This document shows positions 32,944 to 41,325 of a DNA stretch of 56,004 bases, piece after piece. The position numbers and the translations under genes are program-made. The DNA is taken from assembly GCA_946480085.1 (NCBI GenBank), contig CAMLHZ010000019.1:1-56004 (forward strand), written 5' to 3'. The DNA comes from an uncultured Flavobacteriales bacterium (lineage in GTDB: Bacteria > Bacteroidota > Bacteroidia > Flavobacteriales > Crocinitomicaceae). Each line of letters starts with the position of its first letter. Within the stretch, counting starts at the first letter, position 1. Under the pieces are notes generated by a model. The model saw only the letters and a list, made by a program, of their open reading frames with translations. It had not been told where the DNA came from and searched no databases.

Positions 32944-33020
32944 TTCGTGATTTTACGAAATCACAAATTCCTTAAAAAAAATGCACAAATTCGTAAAATC
33001 ACGAAATCACGAATTTTCTT
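32944..33020. repeat. 8-nt-period AATCACGA-type repeats with 16-bp inverted repeat
   Basis: TTCGTGATTTTACGAA (32945-32960) is the exact reverse complement of TTCGTAAAATCACGAA (32991-33006). The right arm continues into AATCACGA units (period 8). It lies between convergent genes, 30 bp from the polyprenyl synthase stop codon. Confidence 0.88.
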
Positions 33021-33049
33021 AATTTCTAATAAAAATGGGATGAATCAGT

Positions 33050-34021
33050 TTACTTTCTTCTTGAAACCGTATATTCCACCAAACCAATCAACGATCTTTT
33101 TGAAGGGGAATCAGGAACATCCTTGATACAAGCCAATGCTTTTTCTTTGTAAGCCAGCATGTGTTTTTCGGCATAAGCAATACCTCCATTTGCAATAACA
33201 ATTTCCATAGCCTGTTGAATGGCTTTCTTGTCTTCGTTTTTATGCTTAATGATGTGTTTCAGTAACTTTACATCTGCTTTTGGAGCATTGTTTAATGCAT
33301 AAATAATTGGTAAGGTCAATTTTCGTTCACGGATATCGTTTCCGGATGGTTTTCCAATTTCGTCTGATGAACCAAAATCAAAAATATCGTCTTTCAACTG
33401 GAATGCTAATCCAACATATTCACCAAAAAGGCGCATGTTTTCAGCCATATCCTCTCTGTCGACAGATGCTGCTGCCGCTTCACAAACGGTTGCAATTAAG
33501 CTTGCGGTTTTCTGACGAATAACTTCAAAATAAATTTCTTCAGTGATGTCCAGTTTTCGGGCTTTTTCAATTTGCAAAAGTTCACCTTCACTCATTTCCC
33601 GAACTGCCTTGGCTACAATCTGCAAAGCACGGATATTGTCGCTTTCAATAGAGTGTAACAATACCTTCGATAACAAATAATCGCCAACAAGAACGGCAAT
33701 TTTGTTCTTCCAAAGTGCATTTACTGAGAAAAAACCGCGACGTTCATTGGCATCGTCAACTACGTCATCGTGAACCAAAGAAGCGGTATGCAACAATTCC
33801 ACCATCGAAGCAGCTTCATATGTTCTGTCGTTAATGTTTCCCAGCATTTTTGCCGAAAGAAACATAAACATAGGACGCATTTGTTTTCCTTTTCGTTTGA
33901 TGATGTAATGTGTGATCTTGTCGAGAAGTGGCACTTTCGAACGCATCGATTCTTTGAAGCGGTCTTCAAAGATTTTCATTTCATCTTGTATAGGCTCTAA
34001 TAGTTCCTTTACTGTCATCAT
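33050..34021 (-). CDS. Polyprenyl (trans-isoprenyl) diphosphate synthase
   Basis: It elongates an allylic diphosphate with isopentenyl diphosphate to make long polyprenyl chains, most likely for menaquinone. The 323-residue protein has the first aspartate-rich motif (LVHDDVVDDANERRG, about 88-102), the FQLKDDIFDFG second motif (about 210-220), and KGKQMRPMF (the substrate-binding Lys/Arg, about 47-55). The true product length cannot be told from sequence. I place the start at the first ATG (34021); a second ATG follows immediately. It appears to be a single-gene unit; the next gene downstream is convergent. Confidence 0.93.
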   Translation of the reverse strand: MMTVKELLEPIQDEMKIFEDRFKESMRSKVPLLDKITHYIIKRKGKQMRPMFMFLSAKMLGNINDRTYEAASMVELLHTASLVHDDVVDDANERRGFFSVNALWKNKIAVLVGDYLLSKVLLHSIESDNIRALQIVAKAVREMSEGELLQIEKARKLDITEEIYFEVIRQKTASLIATVCEAAAASVDREDMAENMRLFGEYVGLAFQLKDDIFDFGSSDEIGKPSGNDIRERKLTLPIIYALNNAPKADVKLLKHIIKHKNEDKKAIQQAMEIVIANGGIAYAEKHMLAYKEKALACIKDVPDSPSKRSLIGLVEYTVSRRK

Positions 34022-34345
34022 CTGCAATGCGCTGATTTATACTTTTCGCCTCGGTGGACTCAGTATATTAAGTTCTTTCAAAATTACCTATTCAACTCCA
34101 ATAAATTTATACCCAATGCAGGTTATTTCTGTAGAAAATTGATTTCTGATAAATTGATTTCATGAAATATTTGTTTAGCGAAAGTAAAATGTTAATTATT
34201 AATTGGTTATGAATTATTTCTGTTGTAGATGCATCAATATTTTTTTATATTTATAAGAGAATGGTTGAACGTTCTCAACCAAACTTTATCCTTTTCCATC
34301 CCGTAAATGCGGGAACCAACATAAAAGCAATGAATTGTTACCGCT
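34022..34345. other. Divergent intergenic region between polyprenyl synthase and GNAT genes
   Basis: These 324 bp are A/T-rich and should hold the promoters of both flanking genes. I see two short inverted repeats near 34262-34280 (GGTTGA with TCAACC) and near 34303-34316 (CCCG with CGGG), but no ORF, tRNA or clear tandem repeat, and no certain promoter box. Confidence 0.5.
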
Positions 34346-34906
34346 ATGGAGTTGAATAAAGCAGTATTTAGCAGTTTCCCTGAAATAAGAACCGATAGGT
34401 TAACACTTAGGGAAATAAAGATCACCGACGCCGCATCCATTTATAAAATGCGTTCAAGCGGAAGGATAAATCAGTTTATTGCACGGGAAAATATGCTTGC
34501 CTTAGATGATTCCATAGAATTGGTGCATAAAACCATGCAATTGTTCAAAAACAAGCAGGGTATCGGATGGGCAGGAGTTTTGCGCGATGGAAACGAAATC
34601 ATCGGAACTTGCGGATTCAATTCGATTGATTTTGCGAATCTGAGAGCAGAAATTGGCGGCGAACTTTCAGTGGATTTTTGGGGAAAGCGCATTGCGGAGG
34701 AAGCCGTTTTGGCAATCATTGACTTTGGTTTCACTGTTCTTAATCTGCATACAATAGAAGCGAAGGTTTCACCGCAAAATCGAGGAGCTATTTACCTTCT
34801 TGAAAAATTGGGTTTTCAGAAAGAAGCGCATTACAAAGACAGGATTTTATTCAATGGTGAATTTCAGGATATGGCGGTTTATACTATAATTTCTAATTAC
34901 AAATGA
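34346..34906 (+). CDS. GNAT-family N-acetyltransferase (RimJ/RimL-like)
   Basis: The 186-residue cytoplasmic enzyme transfers an acetyl group from acetyl-CoA to an amine. Family marks are the opening RTDRLTLREIKITDAASIYKMR (strand-helix of the GNAT fold), the central GTCGFNSIDFANLRAEIGGELS strands, the acetyl-CoA loop around FWGKRIAEEA (about 112-121), and IEAKVSPQNRGAIYLLEKLGFQKE (about 135-158). RimJ/RimL types acetylate protein N-termini or small molecules such as spermidine. The last codons and the stop codon come from the left arm of an inverted repeat shared with the end of rlmN. Confidence 0.88.
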   Translation: MELNKAVFSSFPEIRTDRLTLREIKITDAASIYKMRSSGRINQFIARENMLALDDSIELVHKTMQLFKNKQGIGWAGVLRDGNEIIGTCGFNSIDFANLRAEIGGELSVDFWGKRIAEEAVLAIIDFGFTVLNLHTIEAKVSPQNRGAIYLLEKLGFQKEAHYKDRILFNGEFQDMAVYTIISNYK

Positions 34907-34952
34907 CGAATTACAAATGACAAGTTAATTTGTAATTCGTCATTTGTAATTA
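34894..34952. terminator. 25-bp perfect inverted repeat of AATKACN heptamers, shared terminator region
   Basis: Arms at 34894-34918 and 34928-34952 are exactly complementary around a 9-nt loop. Each arm consists of heptamers of type AATTACA and AATGACG. The left arm contains the stop codon of the GNAT gene and the right arm contains that of rlmN. As a transcript it forms a long stem that could stop both convergent transcripts. Confidence 0.85.
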
Positions 34953-36020
34953 TTTCAGTACTCTTTGATCAATCAACTTATTCTTATTCGCTAATTGTCC
35001 GCAGGCTGCGTCAATGTCTTTTCCACGACTTCTTCTAACATTAACGATCAAGTTGCATTTCTCTTCCAGAAAACGCGCAAAATCATCAACTTTTTTTCTG
35101 TCGGCTTGCTGGTAAAGTCCATCATCGATTGGATTGTATTCAATGATATTGATCTTACAAGGAACAACTTTGGCAAATTCAGCCAATTCTCGGGCATCTT
35201 CCAATCCATCGTTGAAATCCTTGAAAATGATATACTCAAAAGTGACTCTCGAGCCTGTTTTTTCATGGAAATAGGCCAATGCTTCAGACAATGCTTCGAT
35301 GTTGTTCGAATCGTTGATTTCCATAATCTGAGAACGCTTTTTGTCATTCGCAGCATGTAAGGAAAGTGCAAGATTGAATTTCACTTCATCATCGCCCAAT
35401 TTCTTGATCATTTTTGCAATTCCGGCAGTTGAAACGGTAATGCGCTTTGGCGACATTCCCAAACCTTCTTCTGAGCAAAGAAAATGGACACTTTGAACCA
35501 CGTTTTTGTAATTCAATAAAGGTTCGCCCATTCCCATATAAACGATATTCGTTAATGGCGTATTGTAATGATTTTCTGCCAGATTCTTCAGGAAAACAAC
35601 TTGGTCAACAATTTCTCCTCCACTAAGGTTTCGAAGCATTTTCAGTCTTCCGGTTGCACAAAATGCACACGATAAACTGCAACCAACCTGAGATGAAATA
35701 CAAGCGGTCATTCGTGTGTTACTTGGGATCAAAACACCTTCAACAACCTGCGTTTGTCCGCCAACACTAAATGCACATTTGATTGTTTTGTCAGAACTCA
35801 CTTGTTTATCCGCAAGTTCAATTCTATCGATGTAATAATGCGCTTTTAATCCGTCAAGTAGTTTCTTTCCACAGTTGGTCATTTCGTCAAATGAACTGAC
35901 ATTCTTCTTCCACAACCACTCGTAAACCTGTTTTGCACGGAATACTGGTTCACCAATACTCTGAACAAATGCCTTGATTTCGTCTAATGTTAGACTTCTG
36001 ATATTTATGAGACGTTCCAC
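34950..36020 (-). CDS. rlmN: Dual-specificity rRNA/tRNA adenine-C2 methyltransferase
   Basis: This radical-SAM enzyme methylates C2 of A2503 in 23S rRNA and A37 of some tRNAs. The core CxxxCxxC is in SCAFCATG (about residues 113-120), with MGMGEPLLNY (about 162-171), SLHAANDKKRSQIM and GRDIDAACGQL-like end (RGKDIDAACGQLANK). I prefer the GTG at 36020, whose G is shared with the TAG stop of the upstream sulfatase gene (TAGTG), giving 356 residues and a short N-terminus before NIRSL as in relatives. Upstream in-frame codons exist only as TTG and would give a long overlap. The two genes are translationally coupled. Confidence 0.93.
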   Translation of the reverse strand: MERLINIRSLTLDEIKAFVQSIGEPVFRAKQVYEWLWKKNVSSFDEMTNCGKKLLDGLKAHYYIDRIELADKQVSSDKTIKCAFSVGGQTQVVEGVLIPSNTRMTACISSQVGCSLSCAFCATGRLKMLRNLSGGEIVDQVVFLKNLAENHYNTPLTNIVYMGMGEPLLNYKNVVQSVHFLCSEEGLGMSPKRITVSTAGIAKMIKKLGDDEVKFNLALSLHAANDKKRSQIMEINDSNNIEALSEALAYFHEKTGSRVTFEYIIFKDFNDGLEDARELAEFAKVVPCKINIIEYNPIDDGLYQQADRKKVDDFARFLEEKCNLIVNVRRSRGKDIDAACGQLANKNKLIDQRVLK

Positions 36021-37882
36021 TAAAGTTCCTTGTAGTTGTTGTATAGTGAAACCAGAAAGTACTGACAACGTTTTAACTCTCTTGCGAAATCGCCTTCATT
36101 ATACGTGTTGTCGGCAACCTGTTTTGATTCCATGTAATATGTCAGATTTCCTTTCGGAGTTACCCAGCCGTATCCACCAATAATGGAGTGAAATGCAAAC
36201 TGTGGAACTTTCGGGTTCATCAAATCCTTACTCCACGGATATCTGCTGATATCACCATTCATTTGGTACAGAAGTGTGGCAGCAATGTCCGACTGAGAAC
36301 CAATGGTCTTCATTCGTTTACCGCGGAATTCTTTTTTGATTGGTTCTCCGTAAAACAATAATGGAATATGATAAAACACTCCAAATCCTGGATTATCGAC
36401 ATCCGGTGTTGGATGTCCGTGGTCCGCAACAAATACAAACAAGGTGTTTTTGTACCACGGATATTTTTTACACTTCTTGATAAATTCACCTAAACAGTTA
36501 TCTGCATAAACGAGTGAATTCATATAATCTGCCTGCTGACCAGTAAAATGTTTTCCTTTTCCTTTTGGCTGATCATATGGAGCATGAGTACTTCCTGTAA
36601 ATGCACATTGTAGGAATGGTTCGCCGTGTTGATTGATTTCATCAAGTAAAAAACCGTATAGATCTCTATCGTAGAAATTCAGTTTTCCACGTGGAAGATT
36701 ACTTGGGAAATCGCCTTCGTCTTTGATAACGTCAAATCCGTGATCAGTAAAATAACCACCGATATTTCCGTACTTCAAATCACCACTGAAAATATAGGAA
36801 CTGTGATATCCCCAGCTTTCCAAATCCTCATTTAGGCAATGTATTTTTCGGTATTTATCAGGATGCATTGAAATCGAAACTTCAGGAACAGCAGGATTAC
36901 CTGAGAAAATACTTGAGTTCCCAATTTCACTGGTTGTAGCCGTAGCGTATGTTTTTGTAAATAAAACACCCGATTTACTCAGTTTATCGAAATTTGGTGT
37001 CGCACCTTTTGTTTTACTCAGTGAACCAATAGCTTCAGCCGACCACCCTTCGAGAACAATGAATACCACATTTGGGCGTCTTTCTGAAAGAAAGATTTGA
37101 TCATGTTCTTTCGGATAATTGTAAAGTTCTTTTACTTTCTCATCTGCCAGTTTACGATTCAGCTTTGGCATGTATGAATCAATGTTGCTGGTAAGATACG
37201 TCAGGAATTCCTTGGCAAAAAAGTAATTGGAATTTACCGCAATGTCGTTACTGACATTATGATCAAGATACATAGCTGCCGCAATGTTCAGCGGAATTTG
37301 CTGAAAACCACCGCGCAATCCGATAAATTGCATGCCAAGTCCAAGCGCTAATGTTGGAAGAATGGCAAGGTATTCCAATTTCTTCTTTGGTTGATGTAAT
37401 TCTCTTTTCTTAAATAAAAGACGGTATAGCCATTGCATAAAGGCAATTTCAAGAAGAGCATACAAAGCAAACCAGAACATCATTGAATAATTCGCTGTTC
37501 GAACAACTTCATCCGGATTGGACAAGTGCATGAATACGCGAGAGTTCAATTTGTGATTCCATTCAGAATAAGCGACGATCTCTCCAGCCTGCACAGCTAC
37601 TACAGCTCCCATTAAAATGAAGAAGAAGCTTTTATAGAGAAAATTGAATCCTTTCCAACTGAAATAATGAGCCAATGTTCTGAAAACGAATGGAACAGCA
37701 GAAAGTGCGGCCGCTGCGGCCAAATCTACGCGGAAAGAATAAATGAAAGTCATTAGCCACTCTCCAAAGGGAACATCGCTCAGTTTTTCAAAGTGATGCA
37801 AGGAAAATGCTAAGCGATGAAAATCGAAGCAAAGGATCCAAAACAACACCAATAAAAGTAAATCGCGAAACGGTCGAAACAT
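36020..37882 (-). CDS. Membrane-bound sulfatase/LTA-synthase-family phosphotransferase-like protein
   Basis: The 620-residue protein has about five N-terminal transmembrane helices (to about residue 180), then a large periplasmic sulfatase/alkaline-phosphatase-fold domain. Active-site marks are VFIVLEGWSAEAIGS (about 268), TYATATTSEIGNSSIFSGNP with the probable nucleophile threonine, and FVADHGHPTPD (about 482). Members such as LtaS and OpgB transfer glycerol-phosphate or phosphoethanolamine to envelope polymers or lipids; in Bacteroidota the substrate is unknown. The gene is upstream of rlmN and overlaps its start by one base. Confidence 0.87.
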   Translation of the reverse strand: MFRPFRDLLLLVLFWILCFDFHRLAFSLHHFEKLSDVPFGEWLMTFIYSFRVDLAAAAALSAVPFVFRTLAHYFSWKGFNFLYKSFFFILMGAVVAVQAGEIVAYSEWNHKLNSRVFMHLSNPDEVVRTANYSMMFWFALYALLEIAFMQWLYRLLFKKRELHQPKKKLEYLAILPTLALGLGMQFIGLRGGFQQIPLNIAAAMYLDHNVSNDIAVNSNYFFAKEFLTYLTSNIDSYMPKLNRKLADEKVKELYNYPKEHDQIFLSERRPNVVFIVLEGWSAEAIGSLSKTKGATPNFDKLSKSGVLFTKTYATATTSEIGNSSIFSGNPAVPEVSISMHPDKYRKIHCLNEDLESWGYHSSYIFSGDLKYGNIGGYFTDHGFDVIKDEGDFPSNLPRGKLNFYDRDLYGFLLDEINQHGEPFLQCAFTGSTHAPYDQPKGKGKHFTGQQADYMNSLVYADNCLGEFIKKCKKYPWYKNTLFVFVADHGHPTPDVDNPGFGVFYHIPLLFYGEPIKKEFRGKRMKTIGSQSDIAATLLYQMNGDISRYPWSKDLMNPKVPQFAFHSIIGGYGWVTPKGNLTYYMESKQVADNTYNEGDFARELKRCQYFLVSLYNNYKEL

Positions 37883-37956
37883 TCTTTTTTTATTCTACAG
37901 CGCAAAATTAAGTCTTATTCTCGGTTAATGATTGTTTTTTGGGCTTTCTTTAGAAA

Positions 37957-37996
37957 CAACAAGAAGTTCAAAAACATCAAAAGTTCAAAAGCTCAA
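37957..37996. repeat. Short-period AAAAGTTC/AAAAGCTC repeats
   Basis: About four 7-8 nt units (AAGTTCA, AAAACATC, AAAAGTTC, AAAAGCTC) lie in the divergent region between the sulfatase and grpE genes. A related set is at 45488-45540. Confidence 0.6.
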
Positions 37997-38061
37997 GGTG
38001 GAATGACGGGTTAGCCTTGAATAGTTTCAGCATTTTGATTTCTTTAAACCTCTGAAGCGAA

Positions 38062-38116
38062 CTGACATCGTCTGACAGCTTGTCTTGGTTGGCTGAATTG
38101 GCAAGAAAGTTGACTA
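38062..38116 (+). promoter_or_regulatory. Putative heat-shock promoter of grpE-dnaJ
   Basis: CTGACAT (38062-38068), CTGACAG (38072-38078), then TGGCA (38099-38103), six bases, TTGACTA (38110-38116). The order, total span (55 bp) and the distance from the first box to TGGCA (37 bp) match the dnaK motif set. TTGACTA ends 23 bp before the grpE ATG. Confidence 0.6.
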
Positions 38117-38139
38117 TAGCGAAGAAAAAATCGCATAAA

Positions 38140-38706
38140 ATGTCAGAAAATAAAGAGCAAAACGAAGCCCTAAACGAAGAAAACGCAGTAAATGACCAGT
38201 CAAATCAAGAAGGTGTGACAGGAGAAACTGGTGATACTACTGACAATACGACAGAAAAGACTGAAGAAACTCCTGAAGATAAATTGGCGGCTATGAACGA
38301 CAAGTACCTTCGTTTGTATTCGGAGTTTGATAATTATAGAAAGCGCACAAACAAAGAGAAGTTGGATTTGATCTCAACGGCAAGTGCCGGCGTATTAAAA
38401 GACATGCTTTCTGTTTTGGATGATTTTGAACGTGCAATGGCAAACAACGATAAAGTTGACGATATCAATGCCGTAAAAGAAGGTTTTCAGTTAATCTATA
38501 ACAAATTGAAATCTGGTTTGGAGGCAAAAGGATTGAAACAAATGCAAGCAAAAGGCGAGGCTTTTGATCCGGAGTTACATGAAGCAATTGCTAATGTTCC
38601 TGCTCCTGAAGATAAATTGAAAGGAAAAGTTGTGGATGATGTGGAGCGCGGATATTACCTGAATGAAAAGGTAATTCGTTTCGCTAAAGTTGTAGTTGGA
38701 CAATAA
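38140..38706 (+). CDS. grpE: Nucleotide exchange factor GrpE
   Basis: GrpE releases ADP from DnaK and so resets the chaperone cycle. The 188-residue protein has a long acidic, low-complexity N-terminus (about 1-55), a coiled-coil segment with the family core LRLYSEFDNYRKRTNKEK (about 65-82), the four-helix region ending SGLEAKG, and the beta-domain with FDPELHEAI (about 145-153) and VRGYYLNEKVIRFAKVVV-like end. I start at the ATG at 38140 because the upstream in-frame extension has no family counterpart. dnaJ follows after 93 bp that contain a hairpin repeat. Confidence 0.95.
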   Translation: MSENKEQNEALNEENAVNDQSNQEGVTGETGDTTDNTTEKTEETPEDKLAAMNDKYLRLYSEFDNYRKRTNKEKLDLISTASAGVLKDMLSVLDDFERAMANNDKVDDINAVKEGFQLIYNKLKSGLEAKGLKQMQAKGEAFDPELHEAIANVPAPEDKLKGKVVDDVERGYYLNEKVIRFAKVVVGQ

Positions 38707-38733
38707 TATAGATTTTAAGATCGCGGATTGCGA

Positions 38734-38785
38734 ATTTCGGATTGAGCTTACTCAAAAACAATCCGAAATCTGAAATCTGAAATCA
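38734..38785. repeat. ATTTCGGATTG inverted repeat with TGAAATC heptamers
   Basis: ATTTCGGATTG (38734-38744) and CAATCCGAAAT (38759-38769) are perfectly inverted with a 14-nt loop, followed by two TCTGAAA heptamers. It is the same sequence family as the repeats flanking the S23-type gene, here with nothing inserted, between grpE and dnaJ. Confidence 0.85.
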
Positions 38786-38799
38786 ACTATCGGTATAAA

Positions 38800-39912
38800 A
38801 TGGAGAAAAGAGATTTTTACGAAGTACTTGGAGTTGCAAAAAACGCATCTGAGGCTGAAATTAAGAAGGCCTACAGAAAAATGGCACTTAAATATCACCC
38901 TGATAAGAATCCGGGAGATAAAGAGTCTGAGGAAAAGTTTAAAGAAGCTGCTGAAGCGTACGAAGTACTTTCTGATGCAAATAAAAAAGCACGTTACGAT
39001 CAATATGGTCACGCTGGCTTAGGCGGTGGTGCCGGAGGGTTTGGTGGTGGAATGAACATGGATGATATCTTCAATAATTTCGGAGATATTTTCGGTGGTG
39101 CATTCGGCGGCGGAAGCTTTGGTGGTGCCAGAGGTGGTTCCAGAGTTGTTCGTGGAACAAACCTGCGTGTTAAGATCAAATTGACGCTTGAGGAAATTGC
39201 TGAAGGTGTTACCAAAAAGATCAAGGTGAACAAATTGGTAAATGCCGACGGTGTTACCTATAAAAACTGTTCTACTTGTAACGGAACTGGTCGAATTACA
39301 AGAGTAACGCAAACGTTCTTAGGTGCTATGCAAACGCAGAGTGCTTGTAATGTTTGTCATGGAGCTGGTAAAATGATCGATCAAAAACCAGCGGATGCAG
39401 ATGCTCAAGGTTTAAAACGACAAGAAGAAGTTATCGAAATAGAAATTCCGGCTGGAGTTGAAGAAGGAATGCAGTTAAGTGTTTCCGGAAAAGGAAATGC
39501 AGGACCATTCAACGGAATTCCCGGTGATTTGATTGTTCTGATTGAAGAACAACAACATGAAGAGTTGAGAAGAGATCAGGAGAACCTTCATTACGATGCT
39601 TTTGTGAATTTCGTTGATGCCGTTCTTGGTGAATCAATTGAGGTGCCGACGGTAAATGGTAAAGCAAAAATTAAGATCGAACCGGGAACTCAAAGTGGTA
39701 AAATGCTTCGTCTGAAAGGAAAAGGTTTGCCAGTTTTACAAGGTTACGGACATGGAGATCTTTTCGTTCATATTCATGTTTGGACGCCGAAAAAGGTATC
39801 TAAAGAAGAAAAGGAGATTCTGGAGAAATTGAGAAACAGTGACAATTTCAAACCAAATCCGGACGCAAATGAAAAAGGATTTTTCCAACGAATGAAAGAC
39901 ATGTTTCACTAG
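38800..39912 (+). CDS. dnaJ: Chaperone DnaJ with reduced zinc-binding region
   Basis: DnaJ delivers clients to DnaK and stimulates its ATPase. The 370-residue protein has the J domain (HPD at 33-35), a Gly/Phe-rich linker (about 72-112), a shortened cysteine-rich region and the C-terminal substrate-binding barrel. Only two CxxCxGxG motifs are present (C157/C160 and C183/C186) instead of four, so one zinc site is absent. I recall the same in other Flavobacteriia DnaJ proteins; the sequence is otherwise intact ([19 protein letters not shown]). It is probably co-transcribed with grpE; a terminator follows at 39942. Confidence 0.96.
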   Translation: MEKRDFYEVLGVAKNASEAEIKKAYRKMALKYHPDKNPGDKESEEKFKEAAEAYEVLSDANKKARYDQYGHAGLGGGAGGFGGGMNMDDIFNNFGDIFGGAFGGGSFGGARGGSRVVRGTNLRVKIKLTLEEIAEGVTKKIKVNKLVNADGVTYKNCSTCNGTGRITRVTQTFLGAMQTQSACNVCHGAGKMIDQKPADADAQGLKRQEEVIEIEIPAGVEEGMQLSVSGKGNAGPFNGIPGDLIVLIEEQQHEELRRDQENLHYDAFVNFVDAVLGESIEVPTVNGKAKIKIEPGTQSGKMLRLKGKGLPVLQGYGHGDLFVHIHVWTPKKVSKEEKEILEKLRNSDNFKPNPDANEKGFFQRMKDMFH

Positions 39913-39941
39913 ATCAATGGTTTAGGGAAAGTTTTAATAGG

Positions 39942-39971
39942 AAGCGAGGACGAAAGTTCTCGCTTTTTTAT
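39942..39971 (+). terminator. Intrinsic terminator of grpE-dnaJ
   Basis: AAGCGAG (39942-39948) pairs with CTCGCTT (39959-39965) around a 10-nt loop and is followed by a T-run. It lies 30 bp after the dnaJ stop codon. Confidence 0.92.
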
Positions 39972-40090
39972 TTAATTCCGTTGTTTCCAATCTTGAGCCA
40001 ATTAATGTTCAAATTTAGTTTCCGTGGTAAATAGTTGTGAAAAGTTCCTAAAAATTTAGTTCTAAGAAATCCAATGCGTGCATAATGGCG

Positions 40091-40098
40091 TATTTTTG
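40091..40098 (+). promoter_or_regulatory. TATTTTTG promoter -7 box
   Basis: The box fits TAnnTTTG and ends 21 bp before the ATG at 40120. No clear TTG box lies at the expected upstream distance, so it is a weak call. Confidence 0.45.
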
Positions 40099-40119
40099 CA
40101 GAAAATTTCAGATTCATTC

Positions 40120-41169
40120 ATGTCGATTACAGCACAATTTCAGAAAATAAGCACACTTTTCATCGTACTTTCAACGGTTGTTTTAGCTTCTCAATCCCAA
40201 GCCCAATGTTTGATTACTTCAACCGCTGGCTATCAGGTAAGTGCCACAATTTGCCCGCAATCAATTGTGGTGAGTAGTACAGATTGTCCGAATGGATACA
40301 ATTACAATGTCAACTTTACCTATAACATTCAAATGACAGGTGCAGTTCAGGAATTGTATACTTTACAAACGTTAATTGACTGTAATTCCGGGCAACAAAA
40401 TGGCTATTATTCCTTACCAAAGTTGGGTGGGGCAGGAAATGCAGTCACTACTACAAATCCATTTATCAATACGGATGGTGCCGCTTACACATACACCACA
40501 CATCCAAGTTGCACGCAAGCAACAGTAAATAACCTGCATTGTGTTTCTCTAAAGTTGATCATTCAGGGACCGGGAATTCCCTATCAGGTAATTGACTGCA
40601 ATTGTTCAATTTTGGCTCTTCCAGTGGAATTCATCGGTTTTACTGGTGAAAGAAAATCGGAAGGAAACTTGTTGACTTGGTCTACAGCATCTGAAAACAG
40701 AAATGCATATTTCTCTCTTGAAACATCAACAAATGGTCAAGATTGGAAGAAATTCAAAGACATTCCTTCAGGAGGTAATTCTGTAAAACAGCAAGATTAT
40801 TCGTTTCTCGATGAAGTGAATGTTGATGAATCAACGTATTATAAATTGAGTCAAACCGATTTGGATGGAACGAGAAACGAATTGGCAATTGTTTACATCA
40901 AGCAAGCCACGGAAGGAATTGTAGTTTTTCCAAATCCGTCTGTGAACAATGAAATGAATGTTCAAGTTGGAGAAGAAGTTAAAGGAGATTTGACTTTTGT
41001 TTTGATAAACGATTTGGGGCAAATTGCACAAGAGTGGAGCGTTGAAGAATCTGCTTACAAAGCAAACAGAATTGTTTCATTAGAAAGTCATGCAGCAAAA
41101 GGAGTTTACCAATTGCTTACCCGAAAGAATCAGGAAATTATCGCAAGAACGCGTGTAGTAGTGGAGTAG
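40120..41169 (+). CDS. Secreted protein with T9SS type-A sorting domain
   Basis: The 349-residue protein starts with a signal peptide (about 1-28, ASQSQAQC). The N-terminal part (about 30-175) is rich in cysteine and aromatic residues and has no recognised family. From about 181 a fibronectin-III-like segment starts with LPVEFIGFTGERK (a hallmark of Bacteroidota surface proteins), with LLTWSTASE and YYKLSQTDLDG. The C-terminal 80 residues are a type-A T9SS sorting domain (FPNPSVNNEMNVQV, VLINDLGQIA, KGVYQLL), removed on export by the type IX system. It is likely monocistronic with its own promoter at 40091. Confidence 0.85.
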   Translation: MSITAQFQKISTLFIVLSTVVLASQSQAQCLITSTAGYQVSATICPQSIVVSSTDCPNGYNYNVNFTYNIQMTGAVQELYTLQTLIDCNSGQQNGYYSLPKLGGAGNAVTTTNPFINTDGAAYTYTTHPSCTQATVNNLHCVSLKLIIQGPGIPYQVIDCNCSILALPVEFIGFTGERKSEGNLLTWSTASENRNAYFSLETSTNGQDWKKFKDIPSGGNSVKQQDYSFLDEVNVDESTYYKLSQTDLDGTRNELAIVYIKQATEGIVVFPNPSVNNEMNVQVGEEVKGDLTFVLINDLGQIAQEWSVEESAYKANRIVSLESHAAKGVYQLLTRKNQEIIARTRVVVE

Positions 41170-41199
41170 ATCCAAGTACATTTTTAAAACATTGCTTAC

Positions 41200-41285
41200 A
41201 TGATTTTATCTGCGAAAATCAGCGTTATTCGCATGTTTTTTATGATGGCTTGCAGATTTCACAAATTAGCGTAGATTTTTTGAAC
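41200..41285. repeat. Intergenic repeat of ATCTGCGAAAATCAGCG type
   Basis: Between the T9SS-sorted gene and the CPBP gene lies a stretch with imperfect repeats and inverted parts (TCTGCGAAAATCAGCG, then GCAGATTTCACAAATTAGCG). It resembles intergenic repeats dispersed in other Bacteroidota that I recall. No ORF is present. Confidence 0.5.
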
Positions 41286-41325
41286 TTCATACCCGAAAAA
41301 CGCTGAGACTTCTTAGTTTTACTAG

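Noticed and set aside
34022..34345. tRNA or small RNA in the divergent gap
   Set aside because: Short inverted repeats exist but no cloverleaf, T-loop or CCA-like end; I could not support an RNA gene.
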